From: Paenibacillus arenilitoris
GTDB taxonomy: Bacteria > Bacillota > Bacilli > Paenibacillales > Paenibacillaceae
Direction: 5' to 3'
Length of the DNA stretch: 64,000 nucleotides
Assembly (NCBI RefSeq): GCF_014705655.1
Contig: NZ_JACXIY010000012.1
Span: 124,001 to 188,000 of the forward strand
A program made the translations under genes and the position numbers. The notes beneath the pieces were generated by a model that was not told where the DNA came from, did no database searches, and saw only the letters and a program-made list of their open reading frames with translations. Positions 59,455 through 64,000 of this stretch are shown in pieces (within the stretch, counting starts at the first letter, position 1; each line of letters opens with the position of its first letter).

Positions 59455-60714
59455 ATGCCCAGGGGAAGGCTGATCGCGTTAATCTGCATGCTGTTTCTTG
59501 CCGCGGGCTGCGGAGGACAGTCGATCATATCGGATGAAAGCAGCGTGGCCAGGCTGAATCAGAACGAAAAGGTCGAAATCGAGTTTTGGCATACTTACAG
59601 CGACGAGGAAACCCGGATATTAGAGGACCAGATCCTCCCGGCGTTCGAGAAGGCGCATCCGGATATACGCGTTCGTCCCGTCCGGCAGTATAATAACGCG
59701 GAGCTCAAATATACGCTCATTTCCAAAGCTTCCGCGAACCGGTCGCCGGACGTCGTGCGCATGGACATCGCGTGGGTATCCGAGTTCGCGCAGAGCGGCC
59801 TTCTGCTCCCGCTTAGCGACAATGACGATTTCGATGACGTTACGAAGTCGCTTCAGAGCAATACGGGCTCGGCCGGCTACTTTGCCGGGGCGCATTATTC
59901 GCTGCCGGTCAATATGAACACGAAGGTCGCGATCTTCAGCCGCGAGCTTCTGGAGAAGTCGGGCCTGTCCAAGCCGCCAGCAGCCTTTCAAGAGGTCATC
60001 GAGCTGGCGAGGAAGGAAGGCTACAAGATCGGGATGAGCGGGCTCGAAGCGTGGAAGAGCTTGCCCTATGTGTATGCGCTCGGAGGCCGAATGACCGACG
60101 AGGCGTATACGAGAGCGACCGGCTATTTGAACGGGGAAGGAACGGTGAAGGCGGTCGAGCTGCTGTTGTCGCTCTATAAGGAGCGGCTCATCGACGGTGC
60201 CGTTATTAACGGCGGCGCCGATCTTTGGGAAGACGTGAAGACGGGGAAGCTGCTCGTGATGGACGACGGGCCGTGGTTCTACAGCGTGTTCCAGGGCGAG
60301 GAGCTCGAGCGGGCCGTCCGCTCCACCGTTGCGGTCCCTTTCTTCCCCGCCTTCGGCCCTGCCTCCATTCTGGGCGGAGAAGATCTGGTCATCCCGAGAG
60401 GCTCGAAATATCCGAAACAGGCGTGGGCGTTCATGAAGTGGATGATCGGCAAGGACGCGCAGGTCGCCATGTCCCGTACCGGCCTTATTCCGACCAACGT
60501 GGAGGCCAAGGAGATGAAAGCGAGGGGAGAATCGTTCATCCCTCCCTTTACGGAAGCGCTGGAGCATACGTTTCTGCGCCCGCCGGTCAAGGAATGGAGC
60601 GCGATGGATAAGATCTATACCGGTTACATGACCCAAATCTTCCAGGGCAAGCTGTCTGCGAAGGACGGACTGACGAAAGCCGCCGCCGAAATCGACCTGC
60701 TGCTGGCAGGGTGA
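59455..60714 (+). CDS. Second carbohydrate solute-binding lipoprotein, without permeases
   Basis: A 419-residue lipoprotein (lipobox LAAGC, Cys19) clearly paralogous to the protein at 50872: both share IEFWHTYSDEETRILEDQIL-like starts, the SPDVVRMDIAWVSEFAQSG segment and a late DDGPWFYSV motif. It follows the response regulator by 18 bases with AAGGAGG. Having no permease after it, it may share the upstream transporter or act as an extracellular ligand-binding partner of the sensor kinase. Confidence 0.85.
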   Translation: MPRGRLIALICMLFLAAGCGGQSIISDESSVARLNQNEKVEIEFWHTYSDEETRILEDQILPAFEKAHPDIRVRPVRQYNNAELKYTLISKASANRSPDVVRMDIAWVSEFAQSGLLLPLSDNDDFDDVTKSLQSNTGSAGYFAGAHYSLPVNMNTKVAIFSRELLEKSGLSKPPAAFQEVIELARKEGYKIGMSGLEAWKSLPYVYALGGRMTDEAYTRATGYLNGEGTVKAVELLLSLYKERLIDGAVINGGADLWEDVKTGKLLVMDDGPWFYSVFQGEELERAVRSTVAVPFFPAFGPASILGGEDLVIPRGSKYPKQAWAFMKWMIGKDAQVAMSRTGLIPTNVEAKEMKARGESFIPPFTEALEHTFLRPPVKEWSAMDKIYTGYMTQIFQGKLSAKDGLTKAAAEIDLLLAG

Positions 60715-60824
60715 GGCTGGGCGCCGCGCAAAAGGCCGGGCAGTCACGACGGCGCATGCACCGCAGTATGGCCTGCCCCGCCGCTTATTCATCCAACCGC
60801 GCGGCATGGGCTCCCCCCGCCGCA

Positions 60825-61905
60825 TGGTCGCCATAATGGATAGTTGCAGTAACTTTCCCCTTATTCGCCCCTTGATGAGGCGTATGTTGGATTTCATCCA
60901 GTCAAATTGGTGCTTAGAGGCGAAAAAGAGGCCAGGAGGCCGTCTCGCGCTGGATGAAATCCAGTATAGACGGCCTCCCGGCCCTATTGAAGTCTCCGTA
61001 CTGGATAAAATCCATGATAGCGGGCCAACCGTCCATCAGGGAGGCGGCCGAGCAATTCCGCCGCGCGGCATGGCCTGCCCTCGCCGCAGGATCATCCAAC
61101 CTTGGTCGCCATAATGGCTATTTGCAGTAACTTTCCCTTTATTCGCCCCTTGATGAGGCGTATGTTGGATTTCATCCAGTCAATTTGGTGCTTAGAGGCG
61201 AAAAAGAGGCCAGGAGGCCGTCGGATGAAATCCAGTATAGACGGCCTCCCGGCCTTTTTTACCGTGCCTATATTGGATGAAATCCATGATAGCAGGCCAA
61301 CCGTCCATCAGAGAGGCGGCCGAGCAATTCTGCCGCGCGGCACGGCCTGCCCTCGCCGCAGGATCATCCAACCTTGGTCGCCATAATGGCTATTTGCAGT
61401 AACTTTCCCCTTGTTCGCCCCTTGATGAGGCGTATGTTGGATTTCATCCAGTCAAATAGGTGCTTAGAGGCGAAAAAGAGGCCAGGAGGCCGTCTCGCGC
61501 TGGATGAAATCCAGTATAGACGGCCTCCCGGCCTTTTTTACCGTGCCTATATTGGATGAAATCCATGGTAGCGGGCCAACCGTCCATCAGGGAGTCGGCC
61601 GAGCTATTCCGCCGCGCGGCATGGCCTGCCCTCGCCGCAGGATCATCCAACCTTGGTCGCCATAATGGATATTTGCAGTAACTTTCCCCTTATTCGCCCC
61701 TTGATGAGGCGTATGTTGGATTTCATCCAGTCAATTTGGTGCTTAGAGGCGAAAAAGAGGCCAGGAGGCCGTCTCGCGCTGGATGAAATCCAGTATAGAC
61801 GGCCTCCCGGCCCTTTTTGAAGTATCCATGCTGGATGAAATCCATGATAGCGGGCCAACCGTCCATCAGGGAGTCGGCCGAGCTATTCCGCCGCCGACCC
61901 CGCCT
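60825..61905. repeat. Four tandem copies of a ~278-bp non-coding repeat with nested hairpins
   Basis: Units start at 60825, 61103, 61375 and 61654 (spacings 278, 272, 279) and the last ends near 61905. Each unit begins TGGTCGCCATAATGG and contains three copies of a 13-base near-palindrome, TGGATTTCATCCA or TGGATGAAATCCA. A hairpin with arms GGAGGCCGTC/GACGGCCTCC encloses CTGGAT/ATCCAG and is followed in copies 2 and 3 by CGGCCTTTTTT. Copy 2 lacks about seven bases before the inner arm. Copies 2 and 3 share the segment TTTTTTACCGTGCCTATATT; copies 1 and 4 share a GAAGT version. No convincing gene lies inside; small open frames in it only echo the repeat. Confidence 0.9.
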
Positions 61906-61907
61906 GC

Positions 61908-64000
61908 TTACACCATCAGAATTTCCCGGATATCCTGCTCGGTGAGCGAGGACAACGCTTCTTGGCCGGGCTTGATCATTTCGTCGATCAGGCTCTTTTT
62001 GCGCTGCTGGAGGTTGTACATTTTATCCTCTACCGTTCCCTGCGCGACGAGGCGGATAACCTGCACGACGTTCTTCTGCCCGATGCGGTGCGCGCGGTCC
62101 ATCGCCTGCTCCTCGACGGCGGGGTTCCACCACAGGTCGTAGAGGACGACAGTGTCGGCGCCCGTCAGGTTCAGCCCGGTGCCGCCCGCCTTCAAGGAGA
62201 GAAGGAACAGGTCCCTCTCCCCGTCGTTAAACCGGCTGCACAGCTCGACCCGCTCGGCGGCGGGCGTCTGGCCGTCCAGGTAAAAATACGGAACGCCCCG
62301 GTAGCCGAGCTCGCGCCCGATCAGGCCGAGCATCTCGGTAAACTGCGAGAAGACGAGCAGCCTCCTGCCGGCGCCGCGGCCTTCCTCGACGATCTCGAGC
62401 AGCTGCTCGAACTTGGCGGAGCTCCCCGCGTAGTCCTCGACGAACAGGGAGGGGTGGCAGCACAGCTGGCGAAGCCGGGTGATGCCCGCCAAAATTTTGA
62501 TCCGGTGCTTCTGAAAGTCGTCCGCGTCCAGATGCTTGACCGTCTCCTGCTGCAGCTTGGCCAGCATGCCGACGTACAGCTTCTTCTGCTCCGGCAGCAG
62601 CTCGGCCGCGTGGATCGATTCGATCTTCTCCGGCAGCTCCTGCAGCACGTCGCTCTTCAGCCGCCGCAGCAGGAACGGGCGGATGCGCCTGGCCACCGTC
62701 TCCCGGGCAAGCTCGCCGAACGAGCGCCGGTCCTGGAACAGCTCGGGGAACACGGCGTCGAAGATCGACCACAGCTCCTCGAGCCGGTTCTCCACCGGCG
62801 TTCCGGTAAGCGCGAACCGGTGCTTCGCCTGCAGCGCCTTCACCGCCTGCGCCGTCTGGGTCGCATGGTTTTTGAAAAATTGCGCCTCATCGAGTATGAG
62901 CGTATGGTACGACTGCTTCGTGTAAATCCCGACGTCGGCGCGCAGCATCGGGTAGGAAGTTAGAATGACGTCCGCCCCGGCCGGATCCTTCAGCAGCCGG
63001 CTGCGCTCATGCTTGCTGCCGTCCGCGATGACGGCGCGAACCTCGGGCGCGAACCTCAGCAGCTCGTTCCGCCAGTTATAGACAAGCGAAGCGGGCGAGA
63101 CGATGAGCGCCGGCTGCCCGTGCCGCCGGATTTCCGGCAGCATCGAGACGACGTACGCGATGCTTTGCACCGTTTTGCCGAGCCCCATGTCGTCCGCGAG
63201 AATGCCGCCGAACCGATAGTGCGCGAGCGTTCGCATCCATTGGTACCCGTACGTCTGGTAGTCGCGCAGCACCGGGGCTAACCGGTCCGGAACGGGAAAA
63301 TCCAAATGATCCGGGTTGCGCATATTTTCGAGCAGGCGGCGGAAGGACTTGCCGAGCTGCACCGCCTTGCCGGGTTCTCTCGCATCCATAAGATGCAGTC
63401 CCCGCGCGGCGGGAATGCGGAACGTCGATCCGCGCACGTCGCCCTTCGGCAAGCCGACCTCGTTCAAGAAGCGGATGATTTCAAGAAACGCTTCGCCCTC
63501 CAGCGGCAGCAGCGCGCCGTCCGGCAGGCGGTGATAGTTGCGCTTGATCTCGAGCGACTTCAGCAGGCTGCGAACTTCCGATTCGGGGATCCCGTCCATC
63601 GAAAACTTGAATTCGAGCCAGTCCGTTCGCTCGTCGACGTCGACCACGATCTTCGGCGGGGCATGCTTGGTCACGACCCGCACCTTGACGGCGCTCGTGG
63701 CGTATACCGTCAGCAGCTTCTCGAGCTCGGGAACGACATGATGGAGAAAATCGAACTCGGCCTCTTCCTCTTCCATGAAGTAGCCGCTCTCGGTCTTGGC
63801 GAAGGGGCATCGCTCCATCAGATCGAGGATGCGGCGCTCCTTCTCCCCGTCGCGGACCAGGATCCGATCGCTCCCGCGCTTCCGGTCGCCGCTCTCCAGC
63901 GGATTAATGACGATATCGCCGTATTGGAACTCCAGTCCGGCCAGCAGCCGGTCTCTTACCCGGTCCAAATACAGCCTGGCCGCAAGCTCGGTCTGCAGCA
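61908..64000 (-). CDS. SNF2-family DNA helicase/ATPase, N-terminus outside window
   Basis: The frame is open to the right edge; about 697 residues of the C-terminal part are visible. Walker A-like GGILADDMGLGKTVQSIAYV, DEAQ box (LILDEAQFFKNH), TGTPVENRLEELWSIF, and the second RecA domain with VFSQFTEMLGLI, SLKAGGTGLNLT and DRAHRIGQ are the Snf2/Swi2 motifs. An accessory SNF2_assoc region precedes the ATPase. In Bacillota these large proteins are of unclear role, possibly in transcription recycling or repair. It ends within four bases of the repeat array. Confidence 0.92.
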   Translation of the reverse strand, partial: LQTELAARLYLDRVRDRLLAGLEFQYGDIVINPLESGDRKRGSDRILVRDGEKERRILDLMERCPFAKTESGYFMEEEEAEFDFLHHVVPELEKLLTVYATSAVKVRVVTKHAPPKIVVDVDERTDWLEFKFSMDGIPESEVRSLLKSLEIKRNYHRLPDGALLPLEGEAFLEIIRFLNEVGLPKGDVRGSTFRIPAARGLHLMDAREPGKAVQLGKSFRRLLENMRNPDHLDFPVPDRLAPVLRDYQTYGYQWMRTLAHYRFGGILADDMGLGKTVQSIAYVVSMLPEIRRHGQPALIVSPASLVYNWRNELLRFAPEVRAVIADGSKHERSRLLKDPAGADVILTSYPMLRADVGIYTKQSYHTLILDEAQFFKNHATQTAQAVKALQAKHRFALTGTPVENRLEELWSIFDAVFPELFQDRRSFGELARETVARRIRPFLLRRLKSDVLQELPEKIESIHAAELLPEQKKLYVGMLAKLQQETVKHLDADDFQKHRIKILAGITRLRQLCCHPSLFVEDYAGSSAKFEQLLEIVEEGRGAGRRLLVFSQFTEMLGLIGRELGYRGVPYFYLDGQTPAAERVELCSRFNDGERDLFLLSLKAGGTGLNLTGADTVVLYDLWWNPAVEEQAMDRAHRIGQKNVVQVIRLVAQGTVEDKMYNLQQRKKSLIDEMIKPGQEALSSLTEQDIREILMV

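Noticed and set aside
60806..62142. Small open frames with near-identical proteins inside the tandem repeat
   Set aside because: They occur only because the DNA is repeated, shift strand and frame between units and lack ribosome binding sites.

Overview
The window looks like chromosomal DNA of a GC-rich, spore-forming Bacillota of the Paenibacillus/Cohnella type. This rests on strong AGGAGG-type ribosome binding sites, many lipobox-bearing ABC solute-binding proteins, a YesM/YesN-style two-component system, a GH66 dextranase-like lipoprotein, a SleB/CwlJ-like cell-wall hydrolase and an AraL-AraM pair like that of Bacillus subtilis. The taxonomic call is an inference from gene content. No rRNA, tRNA or CRISPR array was seen.

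Layout. 1-2.7 kb: an acetyl-xylan-esterase-like C-terminus, then a LysR regulator divergent from a MetX-like hydrolase. 2.7-9.6 kb: an AT-richer accessory zone with a P-loop kinase, a nucleotidyltransferase, a short UvrA paralog, a DHFR-like reductase, and wreckage (IS110 and IS4-type transposase remnants, an internally deleted GNAT acetyltransferase, a frameshifted secreted-protein remnant). 9.6-18.7 kb: two imine-reductase-like dehydrogenases behind a MerR-type promoter, an HxlR/quinone-reductase pair, an MFS exporter, galactokinase, and an ArsR-VOC-PhzF unit with a leaderless promoter. 18.9-26.97 kb: a coherent araL-araM-deoR-ugp(C,A,E,B)-GDPD operon, read here as glycerophosphodiester uptake coupled to sn-glycerol-1-phosphate metabolism. 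27-31.6 kb: an orphan SMI1/KNR4 protein, a small-repeat region, lipoate ligase, a bactofilin-M23 pair and a Nudix hydrolase. 32.1-35.3 kb: a c-di-GMP-I riboswitch with terminator, cheX and a CHASE4-HAMP-GGDEF-EAL protein. 35.3-38.1 kb: AraC regulator, Gfo/Idh/MocA dehydrogenase and ThuA-like protein.

38.2-48.1 kb is a second accessory zone: an APH(6)-like kinase, one toxin-antitoxin pair with a broken toxin and one intact pair, a PrsW-like membrane protease fused to a C-terminal nuclease-like toxin domain with a candidate immunity gene, a cytochrome P450, a truncated lipoprotein/methyltransferase junction, a nucleotidyltransferase and small secreted or membrane proteins. 48.2-50.7 kb: a cell-wall hydrolase and a TetR-controlled YhgE/Pip-like membrane protein. 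50.8-60.7 kb: a carbohydrate locus (solute-binding protein, two permeases, GH66 enzyme, sensor kinase, AraC-type response regulator and a second solute-binding protein without its own permeases). 60.8-61.9 kb: four tandem copies of a ~278-bp non-coding repeat. The window ends inside a SNF2-family helicase.

A recurrent TAACGGG/GATAG motif with a following hairpin sits at many gene ends in both accessory zones. The strongest candidates for something not well described are the PrsW-toxin fusion, the araLM-ugp-GDPD operon and the four-copy hairpin repeat.
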